Below are positions 63,869 to 64,000 of a stretch of 64,000 bases of DNA, in pieces. The DNA comes from CAYZGU01 sp964478165 (GTDB taxonomy: Bacteria; Poribacteria; WGA-4E; JAJDTR01). Position 1 is the stretch's first letter, and each line of letters opens with the position of its first letter. A program made the position numbers and the translations under genes. The notes under the pieces were generated by a model, which worked only from the letters and a program-made list of their open reading frames with translations, was not told the DNA's origin and searched no databases. Where the stretch lies: assembly GCA_964478165.1 (NCBI GenBank), contig CAYZGU010000010.1:109460-173459 (forward strand). Reading direction: 5' to 3'.

Positions 63869-64000
63869 TCATCCAAGAGTCTGCCAGAAAAGTCGGATTG
63901 AAAATACCAGAACGGTAATAACAAGAACAAGCCTAATCCACTTGTCCCCTTTGACAACGGCCCATTGGCTGCCGACCCAGGCGCCAGTGGCATTTCCAAT
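63869..64000 (-). CDS. TauE/SafE-like permease, C-terminal end (truncated by right edge)
   Basis: The minus-strand frame is open from the window edge to a TGA at 63869-63871. It encodes 43 residues: 'IGNATGAWVGSQWAVVKGDK', then 'WIRLVLVITVLVFSIRLF' and 'WQTLG'. The 'G.xxGAxxGSxxAxxKGxxxIR' block and the last membrane helix are typical of the end of sulfite-exporter TauE/SafE family proteins, which move small anions across the membrane. The rest of the gene lies beyond 64000. Another minus-strand frame (63802-63999) over the same bases has no such match. Confidence 0.7.
   Translation of the reverse strand: MGNATGAWVGSQWAVVKGDKWIRLVLVITVLVFSIRLFWQTLG

Noticed and set aside
1..64000. CRISPR arrays, rRNA and tRNA genes
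   Set aside because: No regularly spaced short repeats, rRNA signatures or convincing cloverleaf with CCA end were seen on reading; a tRNA scan was not possible.

Overview
The window looks like a chromosomal contig from a member of the Candidatus Poribacteria or a close relative, probably sponge- or seawater-associated. The evidence is the gene repertoire, not a marker gene: many phytanoyl-CoA dioxygenase-like (PhyH) proteins, two of them fused to HEAT repeats; several Gfo/Idh/MocA oxidoreductases; LamG proteins opening with a 'WFDANDNPAHP..WTNLGTAGG'-type segment; DUF6785/DUF6784 membrane proteins; GH31, GH116 and DUF2961 carbohydrate enzymes. No rRNA, tRNA or CRISPR array was recognised. 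By summing genes by eye, only about two thirds of the window is coding. The rest holds decayed genes and diverged non-coding repeats, so the region looks like one undergoing gene loss.

Layout. 1-9.7 kb: a Tc (ABC) toxin locus, with the C-terminal part of a TcA pore subunit followed by a fused TcB-TcC protein of 2411 residues. It begins with a twin-arginine-like leader and ends in a separate payload region. 9.9-17 kb: a zinc-ribbon fragment, a DUF2961/GH172-like enzyme, a GH31 glycosidase flanked by a diverged direct repeat, and a GC-richer pair (M28 peptidase, tyrosine phosphatase). 17-27 kb: a PhyH-rich stretch (three intact PhyH proteins plus a truncated one, joined by a fourth intact one at 25.8 kb), one Gfo/Idh/MocA gene and a heavily frameshifted pseudogene. 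27-28.7 kb: a gene-poor stretch with relics. 28.7-32.4 kb: a minus-strand metal (probably zinc) uptake cluster of outer-membrane barrel, binding protein and permease, with no ATPase gene visible, plus a small His-rich protein. 33-35.4 kb: an IS1-type fragment, then a GC-rich translationally coupled pair (Gfo/Idh/MocA, threonine aldolase).

36-50 kb: small-molecule and sugar-acid enzymes (HpcH/HpaI aldolase, PhyH, enolase-superfamily dehydratase, SDR, Gfo/Idh/MocA, 2-hydroxyacid dehydrogenase). Interspersed are a DUF2059 protein with internal duplications, a hexapeptide acyltransferase, a TlpA-like lipoprotein and an EF-hand peptide. 50-61 kb: a serine hydrolase, a medium-chain dehydrogenase with an internal deletion, a GH116-like glycosidase, two LamG proteins with the same C-terminal tail, and a DUF6785 membrane protein. 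61-64 kb: a decayed CzcA/CusA-type RND pump, a WGR-domain protein and the C-terminal end of a TauE/SafE-like permease.

The genes suggest a heterotroph that degrades host- or algae-derived glycans and sugar acids. The most striking feature is the Tc toxin whose BC cocoon subunit carries an apparent Tat export signal; this would be an unusual route for assembling or releasing such a toxin.
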